Shown here in pieces: positions 32,765 through 41,550 of a stretch of 64,000 bases of DNA (positions are counted from its first letter, which is position 1; the number at the start of each line of letters is the position of its first letter). Source of the DNA: Mesorhizobium sp. (GTDB taxonomy: Bacteria; Pseudomonadota; Alphaproteobacteria; Rhizobiales; Rhizobiaceae); contig SAQL01000034.1 in assembly GCA_004020645.1 (NCBI GenBank), positions 1-64,000 on the forward strand, written 5' to 3'. Below the pieces are notes generated by a model. It searched no databases. It was not told where the DNA came from and was given only the letters and a program-made list of their open reading frames with translations. The position numbers and the translations under genes were made by a program.

Positions 32765-33888
32765 ATGAAAAACGGTCAGCCGACACCCGCCAAAATCGAC
32801 CTCCCGCGTGCCGACCATCTGGATGGCGATCTCCCCGATATCGTCGACCTGATCATGGAAATGGGCTCCTCAACGTCGCCAGCGCGTCTGGAAGCCCTCG
32901 TCGAGACCGCGACCGCCTACGCGAAGGCCGCCAGCTCCGAGAATACGCGAGACGCCTACGCCAAGGACTGGCGGCATTTCACCAGTTGGTGCCGTCGGGA
33001 CGGGTTCGATCCGCTGCCGCCTTCGAGCCAGGTCATCGGTCTCTACATCGGTGCCTGCGCTGCCGGCGATCCGAAACGCGGCCTGCCATCGCTCTCCGTC
33101 GCGACGATCGAGCGGCGCCTCACCGGTCTCGCCTGGAACTTTACCCAGCGCGGGTTTGCGCTCGACCGCGCCGATCGCCACATCGCCGCCGTGCTCGCCG
33201 GCACCCGCCGCAAGCACGCAAAACCGCCGCGGCAGAAGGAAGCCGTGCTCGGAGACGACATCGAGGCGATGGTCAACACGCTCGGCCACGATCTGAGGGG
33301 CCTGCGCGACAGGGCGATCCTCCTCCTCGGTTTCGCCGGCGGCCTGCGCCGCTCGGAAATCGTCGGCCTCGACGTCGTGCGTGACGACAAGAGTGATGGC
33401 GCCGGCTGGATCGAGATTTTTGCCGAAAAGGGCGTGCTGGTGACGCTGCGCGGAAAAACCGGCTGGCGCGAGGTTGAGGTCGGCCTCGGCGCATCCGCCC
33501 AGACTTGCCCGGTCGCCGCGCTCGAGAGCTGGATCCGTTTTGGCCGCATCGCCAGAGGCCCTCTCTTCCGCCGCATCTTCAAGGACAACAAGACGTCGAC
33601 GTCGAACGTCTCTCCGACAAGCATGTCGCCCGCCTGGTCAAGCAGACCGCCCTCGCCGCCGGCGTCCGCTCCGATCTTCCGGAAGGGGAGCGCGCGCTGC
33701 TGTTCTCAGGGCACTCGCTGCGCGCCGGCCTTGCCTCTTCGGCCGACATCGAGGAGCGCTACGTGCAGAAGCATCTCGGCCATGCCTCGGCCGAGATGAC
33801 CCGCAAATATCAGCGCCGACGCGATCGGTTCCGGACCAACCTTACCAAGCGTCGGGGCTCTGAAAGCCCCCTCCCCTCAAGCGATTGA
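32765..33888 (+). pseudogene. Tyrosine recombinase, frameshifted (copy 1)
   Basis: Homologous along its length to the intact recombinase at 45983-47128. The SAM-like N-terminal domain (NTRDAYAKDWRHFTSWC) and the catalytic Arg region (GFAGGLRRSEIVGLD) are in one frame. Around 33590-33600 a single base is missing, and the HSLRAG, LGHASAEM and KYQRRRDRF blocks holding the His, Arg, His and nucleophile Tyr continue in the next frame to 33888. The in-frame product stops at 33799 and would be inactive. A sequencing error at this spot cannot be excluded. Confidence 0.8.
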
Positions 33889-34000
33889 AGTCGCGAAGTA
33901 AAACCGACACTGTGCGGAACGTCCCGTGCGAATCTACCATCCTCGGCGCGTCGATAAATACGACCTGGCACGGTTATCAAGTGTGCGGCGCTCGCATTTC

Positions 34001-35206
34001 TCATCCTGCCATCCTCGCCGTAACGCCATTCGCCTTCAGTGCCGCCATCAGCATCGGCCCGACCGAAAACGCCCCTGCCCTGGCCTTGTCGGTCAGGACG
34101 CGCAGGTATCCGCCGGCCGAATTGATGTGCTGTGCCCGCTGGAGGATACAGGCAATCACGATCGCAGCGGTTTCCTGGCCCATCGTATGGCAGGCCTCCT
34201 CATACGCTGACGGCGAAACGCCCAGATATCCCCGCACTTGAGCCGCGGTTATCATGAGATCGCGCCAATTGCCGATCCCGTCGACGGCATAATCCGCAAT
34301 TTCGGGGCAGGCCTTCAGCACCATCCCCAGCGGGTATGTTTTCGGCGCCTCTGCGGTCCTCGTCCTTGGCTCGACCGTCGCCCCGCTTTTCTCTAAAGCA
34401 GGTTCAAATTCAAAAGTAGAGTCGGTATTTGAATCAGATTGCTGCCGCTCGTTTTGTGAGTCATTGCCGCTCGGATTCGTGGAATTCATATGAATTTCCA
34501 GCAGCTTATCCACATCATCACGCAAGGCGGCCAGATCGGCAACGATAGGCTCCAGCTCGACTATGCAAGCTCGGCGCGGAATTGCCTCCACAACGCTGCG
34601 GAAGCGCTTCCACAGGCCTCCCCAGTCGCCCGGGACCTCTTCGTCAAGGGCCGCCTCTATCAGCTTGTGGATGTCCCGGCGGTGCAAGGTGATCCGCTCG
34701 CGCATAAGCCTGAGTGCCCTGTTGTCGGCGCGTACACGCTCGGCCGCCGCTTGGAACTCGTAAGCACGGGCCAGCAGCGGCGCCAGGGAGAAGCCGAATG
34801 CCTCCTCGATCTCCCCTCCCCTGCCCTTGCGGGCGTAACGCTTGCCGTTCGGGCTATCCCGACGGATGATCAGCCCGCAGTCGACAAGCGCGACCAGGTG
34901 CCGCCTGAGCGTGGCATCGGGCATACCATGCGCCCTGAGCGACAGCTGTGCGTTCGAGGGAAAAACGATGAGGTCGTTTTCCTCACTCAATTCGCTGTCA
35001 GGATAGAATGATAGCAACGCATTCAGCACGGCCAGGGCACGGTCGCCGATGCCGACAATGCTCTTGCCTTCGCAGAGGTTGCGGTAAATCTGCCACTTGT
35101 CGACCACCCTGCCCTTGGGGATTTCACGTGAATCGTTTTGCGCTGCCAGCATGGCAAGCGACATCGGCCGCCGCCCAAAGGGCGTCGTCGCAATACCCGT
35201 CTCCAT
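34001..35206 (-). CDS. repC: RepC plasmid replication initiator
   Basis: A 401-residue initiator of the alphaproteobacterial repABC family. The N-terminus (ATTPFGRRPMSLAMLA) and the winged-helix DNA-binding region (HGMPDATLRRHLVALVDCGL) are typical. RepC binds an origin inside its own gene and is rate-limiting for plasmid replication. It is last of the repABC operon, downstream of a 155-base gap that encodes the antisense RNA controlling it. Confidence 0.93.
   Translation of the reverse strand: METGIATTPFGRRPMSLAMLAAQNDSREIPKGRVVDKWQIYRNLCEGKSIVGIGDRALAVLNALLSFYPDSELSEENDLIVFPSNAQLSLRAHGMPDATLRRHLVALVDCGLIIRRDSPNGKRYARKGRGGEIEEAFGFSLAPLLARAYEFQAAAERVRADNRALRLMRERITLHRRDIHKLIEAALDEEVPGDWGGLWKRFRSVVEAIPRRACIVELEPIVADLAALRDDVDKLLEIHMNSTNPSGNDSQNERQQSDSNTDSTFEFEPALEKSGATVEPRTRTAEAPKTYPLGMVLKACPEIADYAVDGIGNWRDLMITAAQVRGYLGVSPSAYEEACHTMGQETAAIVIACILQRAQHINSAGGYLRVLTDKARAGAFSVGPMLMAALKANGVTARMAG
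34385..34500. other. Probable oriV within repC
   Basis: The AT-rich part of repC, about 270 codons in, whose codons give Asn/Ser/Asp-rich low-complexity protein (NPSGNDSQNERQQSDSN). In studied repABC plasmids the origin maps to an AT-rich stretch in the middle of repC; the position here is by analogy. Confidence 0.5.
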
Positions 35207-35265
35207 TTTCTTTCACCCTCTATCAGGCAAAAGAAATCTGCTCGCCGAAACGACGCCAATGACTC

Positions 35266-35350
35266 TTGACAGTGATTCGGGGAAATGCGATTCTCAGCTT
35301 GCTTATGGTTGAGAAGGGCTTCCGCGACGGTGACGTTCGGGGGCCTTTTT
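35266..35350 (+). ncRNA. Counter-transcribed RNA (incAlpha) of repABC
   Basis: The repB-repC gap carries, antisense to the operon, TTGACA at 35266 and GATTCT at 35289 with a 17-base spacer. A start is expected at about 35301. A GC-rich hairpin (arms about 35317-35329 and 35334-35345, loop GTGA) followed by TTTTT forms the terminator at 35346-35350. Position, size (about 50 nt) and structure match the ctRNAs that repress repC and determine incompatibility in repABC plasmids. Confidence 0.85.
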
Positions 35351-35361
35351 CTTTTGCGGTT

Positions 35362-36384
35362 TCAGTCTCCAGTTGCTTCCTTGGTGGACATCCGGAAGGC
35401 CACATAGAGATCGTCCAGTTGTCCGGTGATGAACTCAGCGAAACGCGGCCCGTCCGGGGACTCAAGGGTGACGATGGCCTTTTTCGCGGACTTCTTCAGT
35501 GTAACGCTAACTGATCTATCCGTCGGTGCCCAGGAGTTGATCGGCCGTCTGGGTGCCGGAATCTTGCCTGAGGGTTTTCCCGCCAGATGCCGGGCCAGCA
35601 TTTCTAATCGGTCATCGCTTGGAGCTGCTTTGAAATCGGGGGATGCCATCAATTCCTTGACGGCAACGCCCCCCTCCCTGACTTTCTTGGCAAGATCGTA
35701 CCAACGGTCTCGGCCGCTGTTTTTGGCAGCTCCGATCACGTTGATGATTTCAGCCGGGATGTCCTTGGCGACAGAAATCATCTTCGAGACGACTGTTTTG
35801 TCGACTGACAATGCTGCCATGATGACTTCGCGGTCGTAGCCGTTGCGCTCTAGGTTGCCAGCAAAAACGGCCTTCTCAATGAACGAGAGATCAGCCCGGG
35901 CGCTGTTTTCCTGGCCTTGGGCGATAACATGGTCCCTATCGTCCAGTTCCTTGACGACCGCCTTCACCGGTCTCCCGAGCGCCTTAGCAGCCCGTGCCCG
36001 CCGGTGGCCAAATACTGTCATGTAACGGCCGACTACGCCCGGATGTGGACGCACTAGGATTGGACTATCCTGCCCCCTCTGCCGGATGGCTTCCACCAGA
36101 TCGTCAAAGGCCTCCTTATCATCACCTATGCGATCTGAAACGAACGAGACGTCGATCGTGTCAGGATCGAGTTCGATGACCGTAGCGCCTTCAAGGAGTC
36201 GAGATTCAATGTCTTTTGCCGCCTGCGCCTTCTCGGCTAGCTCGTCGATCGACCTCGTAATGGCTCCGAAAGCACCGCGGCTGCGGTTTCGCTCCATTGC
36301 TGGCGAGAGATCACTCGCCGGATCTGAGTTGACTGCGGTCAACTTTCGATCCGTAAATGAGGTCAGCAAGTTCTTCCTGGACAT
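35362..36384 (-). CDS. repB: RepB, ParB-like partition protein
   Basis: A 340-residue ParB-family protein. The start MSRKNLLTSF is typical of RepB; ATG 36384 shares a base with the repA stop (TGATG). The ParB box with GHRRARAAKALG and the following HTH segment (DREVIMAALSVDKTVVSKMI) are clear. It binds parS and, with RepA, segregates the plasmid. One parS palindrome lies inside its own 5' coding sequence. Confidence 0.92.
   Translation of the reverse strand: MSRKNLLTSFTDRKLTAVNSDPASDLSPAMERNRSRGAFGAITRSIDELAEKAQAAKDIESRLLEGATVIELDPDTIDVSFVSDRIGDDKEAFDDLVEAIRQRGQDSPILVRPHPGVVGRYMTVFGHRRARAAKALGRPVKAVVKELDDRDHVIAQGQENSARADLSFIEKAVFAGNLERNGYDREVIMAALSVDKTVVSKMISVAKDIPAEIINVIGAAKNSGRDRWYDLAKKVREGGVAVKELMASPDFKAAPSDDRLEMLARHLAGKPSGKIPAPRRPINSWAPTDRSVSVTLKKSAKKAIVTLESPDGPRFAEFITGQLDDLYVAFRMSTKEATGD
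36328..36343. promoter_or_regulatory. parS: parS centromere site inside repB
   Basis: GTTGACTGCGGTCAAC, a 16-bp near-perfect palindrome fitting the repABC parS consensus (GTT-N-N-C-N-GC-N-G-N-N-AAC). It encodes LTAVN near the RepB N-terminus. Confidence 0.85.
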
Positions 36385-37580
36385 CAGCGCCCCCATGCCT
36401 TGTGGATCAACTCAGTTATCTCAGAGTTGACGCGATGCACCGATTCTATCGCGCGGTCATACGTTGACCGGGTGAACTGGGAGCGTTCGACCTCGTAGAG
36501 CGTCTGCTTCGTTATCCCGGCATCGGAGATCGCGGTACTTTTCAGCATCTCGCTGACGAGCACATGCTGCTTGAACAGCGATCGCATGAAGGCGACCATC
36601 TGGCTTTGGGGGCCGTCGGTAGGCTCGTAGCGGGTAACAAGGTACCGAAGCCAGTCGAGCCGCATGTTGGCTCCCGCCCTCTTCAGGGTGCCCATGACCT
36701 CGCCCATCATCAGCAAGAACTGGCACATCGACATCACATCGAGCATCTGTGGATGCACGGTGATCAGGATGCCGGTAGATGAAGAGAGCGCCGTCAGTGT
36801 CAAATAACCGAGCTGAGGTGGGCAATCGATGACGACAACATCGTAGTGGTCTGCAACATCCCCCAGGGCCTCGTCGAGACGTCCGAAAAAGATGCGGCCC
36901 ATGGAGCCGTCCTTTTGAGCGAGGGCCAGGGGAGTATCGTATTCGAATTCCTGCAGCTCGAGATTTGCGGGCACGATATCGAGATTCGGGAAGTTGGTCT
37001 TCTGCACTAGCGCCGACAGCGGCTTTCTCTCGTCGTCATAGCGCAAGGCTTCGTAGAGGGATTCATTGTGGTCGATCTCCGGCTGGAAGCCGTGCAGAGC
37101 GGAAAGCGAGGCCTGCGGATCAAGGTCGATGGCTAGAACTCGGTGCCCGGTCAGTGCCAAATGCTGCGCCAGGTGGGCTGCCGTCGTCGTTTTTGCGGAG
37201 CCGCCCTTGAAATTGACGACCGCAATTATCTGCAGGTGTTCCGCGCTCCGACGGTGTGGAACATACTTCGCTGCCGCCCGGCTGTTTCGATCCAAATACT
37301 GGCGCATCTCCAGTAGCTGCAGGGCCGTGTAGGACCGGCGGCCGGACGGTGTGACCATCGGCTGCGGCCCCTTCCCTTCGAGAGACAAATTCTTGAGATA
37401 CCCGCTCGTTACATTGAGATATTGCGCAGCCTCCGACAGCTGGAACGGTCGCAAGGTTTTCTGTGCATTCGGCGGGAACATTTCGAGCCGATGTTCGTGC
37501 AGCATTGCAGAGAGGTCATTGGCCTGCTGGGTGATTAGCAGATCGACCTCTGCGATCTCTTCCCGGATTATCACATTCAT
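36384..37580 (-). CDS. repA: RepA, ParA-like partition ATPase
   Basis: 398-residue Walker-type ATPase. The deviant Walker A KGGSAKTTTAAHLAQ, the Walker A' region (DLDPQASLSALHG) and Walker B (VVIDCPPQLGYLT) are evident. The N-terminal HTH (SEAAQYLNVTSGYLKNLS) gives autorepression of the operon. ATG 37580 follows GGAAG by six bases; an in-frame GTG lies at 37595. First gene of repABC, with a parS about 130 bases upstream. Confidence 0.93.
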   Translation of the reverse strand: MNVIIREEIAEVDLLITQQANDLSAMLHEHRLEMFPPNAQKTLRPFQLSEAAQYLNVTSGYLKNLSLEGKGPQPMVTPSGRRSYTALQLLEMRQYLDRNSRAAAKYVPHRRSAEHLQIIAVVNFKGGSAKTTTAAHLAQHLALTGHRVLAIDLDPQASLSALHGFQPEIDHNESLYEALRYDDERKPLSALVQKTNFPNLDIVPANLELQEFEYDTPLALAQKDGSMGRIFFGRLDEALGDVADHYDVVVIDCPPQLGYLTLTALSSSTGILITVHPQMLDVMSMCQFLLMMGEVMGTLKRAGANMRLDWLRYLVTRYEPTDGPQSQMVAFMRSLFKQHVLVSEMLKSTAISDAGITKQTLYEVERSQFTRSTYDRAIESVHRVNSEITELIHKAWGR

Positions 37581-37706
37581 CGAAATCTTCCGCACATGCG
37601 TTTTGAAAGCCGTTACGGCCCACCAACCGCATGTAGCTCTGATTCTCTCGTTCCGGCAACAAATTTAATATTAACGAGAGGTTAACAGAGATGTCGCCCG
37701 CCCCCA

Positions 37707-37722
37707 GTTGACTGCAGTCAAC
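37707..37722. promoter_or_regulatory. parS: parS centromere site upstream of repA
   Basis: GTTGACTGCAGTCAAC, a perfect 16-bp palindrome matching the site inside repB except at one central position. Its place beyond the repA promoter is common in repABC plasmids. The surrounding 37581-37946 gap also contains an AT-rich stretch (about 37655-37687) likely holding the operon promoter. Confidence 0.88.
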
Positions 37723-37946
37723 TTTGTCTGCCGGATTCGACTCACGTGAAACTACTTACCCTAGCCATCATGGACGAAGGCCCCTGACGTAGGCCCCCGC
37801 GTGACTACCGCTGGCCTTTTGGATTTATAGATGGGGTATTCGGCTTTGCCCCACGTCTCGAACGGTGTTTGAGGTGCTGCGCTTCGAGCTGATGATAAAA
37901 CGTGGTCTGCGTGAACAGCCACAAGCATCAGGAAAGGAAGCGCAGC

Positions 37947-40900
37947 ATGAAGCATTATGCCGGACTGGACGGTGCGCCGTGACGGCGCGGGAGGTGAATA
38001 TGAAATAGCCACCTCTCAAGCTTGCTGGTTTTCGACCGGCGGCTGTAATGCCGCCTCGCCCGCAGGAGCAGCGGGCGGAAGGGGGCCGAGAAGCCCGGCC
38101 GGGCGTCGCCGGTTGGGTGTCATAAGCAGATCGGCCTGAACTGTACCGGGTGCGGACCATCGGCCGCAGGCCGGGCTACCACAATGTCTATGGCGAGATA
38201 ACGAAGTGAGCGCTGGAAGCCTCGGATTCAACCGGTAACGCCTCCAAGTTGCGCGATGGCGTGGGAGGTAAGAAGCGATCAGACGCGGTGGGGCTCGTCT
38301 ATCCTCACTGCAGGGCGCGGACAACGCGTTCGAGACGGGGAAAGCTCTCATTGCCCTGTCTTCCGCATCGCCTGGGGTAAAGCTCACCGCCTACGGGCAT
38401 GAAGGTTGGAAATCGGAACACGGGAACTTGGACTGTCTGCCCAGCATGGAACTGGGCTCGCCGCGACGGCCGGAGATGGACGGCACCAAGGGCGGAGCTT
38501 CCGTAGTAGTCGGAGCGCGGGAAAGCCGTGCACAGGGCGAAGGGAAGCAGGAAGACGGTAGACTTGCATGACGGAGGAGTGATCTGTGGACATGGATCAC
38601 CAGGCCGACGAGGCATGGGTACTCGGCGTTCAGCGCAAACTCTATCAGTGGAGTAAGGCAAATCCCGAAGATGCGTGGCGGGACATGTGGGGTTGGATCA
38701 CCGACCTGCGCATGTTGCGTCACGCCTGGCAGCGCGTAGTCTCCAATCGAGGCCGACGCACGGCTGGGATCGACGGGATGACCGTGGGCCGCATCCGGAA
38801 TGGGATCGGTGAGCAACGCTTCCTCGAAGGGCTTCAGGCCGATTTGCGCTCCGGCGCATATCGACCCAGCCCTGCGCGGCGCAAGCTCATCCCCAAGGCC
38901 GGTAAACCAGGGCAATTCCGGCCCCTGGGCATTCCCACGATCAAGGATCGCGTCGTTCAAGGCGCGGTCAAAACACTTCTGGAGCCGATCTTCGAGGTGC
39001 AGTTTTGGCATGTCTCCTATGGGTTTCGACCCGGACGGAGCACGCACGGCGCCTTGGAGTATATCCGACGAGCTGCCTTGCCGCATAAACGCGACAAGGA
39101 CACACGTCGGAACCGGATGCCGTATCCATGGGTCATAGAGGGCGACATTAAGGGCTGCTTCGATAATTTAAGTCATCATCATCTGTTAGAGCGGCTGCGC
39201 CAGCGCGTGGCTGACCGGCGGGTGACGAGGCTGGTCGGGCAGTTCCTGAAAGCCGGTGTTTTGTCGGAGGAGCAGTTCCTTCGCACAGACGCCGGCACGC
39301 CTCAGGGCGGGATTCTCTCACCGCTGCTCGCCAACATCGCGCTCAGCGCGATCGAAGAGCGGTATGAACGGTGGGTGTATCAACGCACCAAGGCCCATGC
39401 CGACCGCAAATGTGACGGGAGGACCGCGGCAGGCAGAGCGCGCTACTGGGATCGCATGGCTGGTCGCTGTGCGTTTCTGCCGGTGCGCTACGCCGATGAC
39501 TTCGTGGTGCTGGTGTCTGGCACACGGGAGGATGCCATCGCGGAGAAGGCCGCGCTGGCGGACTACCTGCATCAGACCATGGGCCTTGAGTTGTCGCCGG
39601 AAAAGACGAAGGTCACAGCCATGACGGAGGGGTTCGAATTCCTCGGATTCCGCTTCATCATGCATTGGGACAAGCGCTACGGCTATGGCCCGCGCATTGA
39701 GATTCCCAAAGCAAAGGCTGCCAACCTGCGTCGAAAGGTCAAGGCATGTACGGGAACGAGTTCCACCCCGTGCAGTCTGGCCTCCAAGCTTCAGGAGCTC
39801 AATCCCATCCTGCGTGGGTGGGCGAACTACTACCGCCACTGCGCTTATGCCGGTCGGATGTTCACCAGTCTCGACTGGTACGCCGGCATGAGGATAGCGC
39901 GGTGGCTGCGGAAGAAACGCCCCAAAGCGCGGTCGCATGACATCTGGGCCTCATGCCAGCCCAGTGGTCGACGGCCAACGAGACGGCTTTGGCGCGAGGG
40001 AATGGTCGAGCAGCATATGCTCGCCTGGACCCCCGTTTGCCGCTTCCGTCTCGCATGGATGGATACGCCTGACTTTGCCATGTCTTCTGGAGAGCTGGGT
40101 GCGTAACGAAAGGCGCATGCCCGGTTCGGGGAGAGGCGGTGAGAAACCGGCCGCTGAAAGGCGGCGCGGCGCTTACCGCCTACTCTACTCTCCGTGAAAG
40201 AGACGACCGTTTGCATCGTGGATGAAGGAGGCCGAATTTGCCGAGAGATGAAGGTTGCGAGCCATCCGGACGATCTTGTTGAGGCGTTGAAGAACCCCGC
40301 CTGGAATCTGGTCCGGATCGGGCTTGAAGCCGGTCCCTTATCACAATGGTTGTTCAGTGGTCTGGCGGGAGCCGGACTACCTGCAATCTGCATCGAAACC
40401 CGCCATGCGAAGGCCTTTCTCAAGGCGCAGGTCAACAAGACCGACCGCAATGATGCGCGCGGCATCGCGCAGATGATGCGGGTTAATTTGTTCCGGCCGG
40501 TGCACGTCAAGACGCTGATGAGCCAGAAACGCCGGGCGCTGTTGACAGCCCGCAAGTTGCTGCAGGAAAAGGCCATCGCAATTGAGAACGACATTCGAGG
40601 CCTGTTGCGTAACTTCGGTCTCAAGGTTGGCATTGTCGGCGCTGCCAAATTTGCGGATCGCATCCAGGACCTTTCCGGCGACATTCCGGAGCTACGTGAC
40701 ATCATGGAGGTGTTGCTCGCCGCTCGGCAGAAACTTCGCGAGCAGTTCACGGTACTGCACGAAAGGCTGTTGTCGATCGTGAAGGGTGACACGGTTTGCA
40801 GGCGGTTGATGACCGTACCTGGTGTCGGACCTGTCGTTGCGCTGGCTTTCAACGCCACGGTCGACATTCCTGCCCGCTTCAAGAATTCGAAGGACGTAGG

Positions 40901-41195
40901 GCCGGCTCTCGGGTTGACGCCGCGCTTGCATCAATCAGGCGAGGACAATCGCGTCGGACGTGTTTCCCTGTGCGGTGACGCCATGATGCGAACGCTACTT
41001 TATGAAGCCGCGCAAGTCTTGCTGACGGTGGTGAAAAAGTGGTCATGGCTGAAAGCTTGGGCGATGAACGTCGCTAAGCGCCGGGGCCGACAAAGAGCGA
41101 CCGTTGCCCTTGCTCGCAGATTGGCTGTCATCATGCACAGAATATGGTCCGACGGCAGTGAGTTCCGCTGGGCGCGAGAGGAAGCAACGGCGTGA
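37947..41195 (+). CDS. IS110-family transposase split by a group II intron
   Basis: Exon 1 is 37947-37971 (MKHYAGLD plus one base) and exon 2 is 40189-41195. Joining them gives ...GLDVSVKETTVCIV..., the canonical IS110 start. The RuvC-like DEDD residues are D8 in exon 1, then Glu (GLEAGPLSQWL) and the Asp pair (DRNDARGIAQ) in exon 2. The C-terminal Tnp_20-type part (VPGVGPVVALAF, then GMTP-like GLTPRLHQSGEDNRVG) is intact. The active enzyme, about 343 residues, requires intron splicing. An AGGAAAGGAAG ribosome binding site precedes ATG 37947. Exon 2 alone could start at GTG 40194 but would lack the first catalytic Asp. Confidence 0.88.
37972..40188 (+). mobile_element. Group II intron
   Basis: A 2217-bp intron starting GTGCGCC, close to the 5' consensus GTGYG. 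It ends ...CTAC, matching the terminal AY. Domain V is recognisable at 40092-40127: GAGC carries the AGC triad, the loop is GAAA and the 3' arm ends CCCGGTTC. A domain VI-like hairpin precedes the 3' end. The encoded maturase ends inside domain V. Boundaries are fixed by the restored IS110 reading frame. Confidence 0.9.
38586..40106 (+). CDS. ltrA: Group II intron reverse transcriptase/maturase
   Basis: A 506-residue LtrA-type protein. RT blocks are evident: PLGIPTIKDRVVQGAVK, SYGFRPGRSTHGAL, GTPQGGILSPLLANI and the catalytic YADD near residue 302. The maturase X domain (LNPILRGWANYYRH) follows. The C-terminus is short with no evident HNH endonuclease, as in many bacterial introns that home at replication forks. 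GTG 38586 is preceded by GGAGG; ATG 38592 is an alternative. It aids splicing and mobility of the intron. Confidence 0.93.
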   Translation: MDMDHQADEAWVLGVQRKLYQWSKANPEDAWRDMWGWITDLRMLRHAWQRVVSNRGRRTAGIDGMTVGRIRNGIGEQRFLEGLQADLRSGAYRPSPARRKLIPKAGKPGQFRPLGIPTIKDRVVQGAVKTLLEPIFEVQFWHVSYGFRPGRSTHGALEYIRRAALPHKRDKDTRRNRMPYPWVIEGDIKGCFDNLSHHHLLERLRQRVADRRVTRLVGQFLKAGVLSEEQFLRTDAGTPQGGILSPLLANIALSAIEERYERWVYQRTKAHADRKCDGRTAAGRARYWDRMAGRCAFLPVRYADDFVVLVSGTREDAIAEKAALADYLHQTMGLELSPEKTKVTAMTEGFEFLGFRFIMHWDKRYGYGPRIEIPKAKAANLRRKVKACTGTSSTPCSLASKLQELNPILRGWANYYRHCAYAGRMFTSLDWYAGMRIARWLRKKRPKARSHDIWASCQPSGRRPTRRLWREGMVEQHMLAWTPVCRFRLAWMDTPDFAMSSGELGA

Positions 41196-41542
41196 TATAG
41201 CCGGGTCCACCAAAACGAAAGGGAGAAGATCCGATAACGAGATCCGCCAGGGGCGGATGAATGTCCTTCGCGGGACGGAGGATGAAGAGAGGACGTGCCG
41301 GGACTCGTTTCCACCGCGGCAACATGGTGAGAACGCTGTTTAGATTGTCCCCTTCATTCCAACTGATCCCATGCTGGGAGGGCCAACGCGCCGATCCCGA
41401 AGAGAAGCAAGGCCCCGCGAAAGACATCAAATGCCCGTGGTAGAGGAAGCTTGAAAGCGATTGACTTCAACACGCCGAATAGAGAAGTCCCGGAGCCGCA
41501 GCTAAAGGAGATTCGCGATATCGTCGTCGGAGAGGATCTCGG
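41196..41542 (+). other. 3' noncoding tail of the IS110 element
   Basis: About 350 bases after the transposase contain no gene. The tail resembles the sequence after the IS110 remnant at 52858: shared stretches include GTCCTTCGCGGGACG, CGCCGATCCCG and AGAGAAGC. It is therefore part of the element and could encode structured RNA. Its end is near 41500. Confidence 0.5.
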
Positions 41543-41550
41543 CCAGAAAG

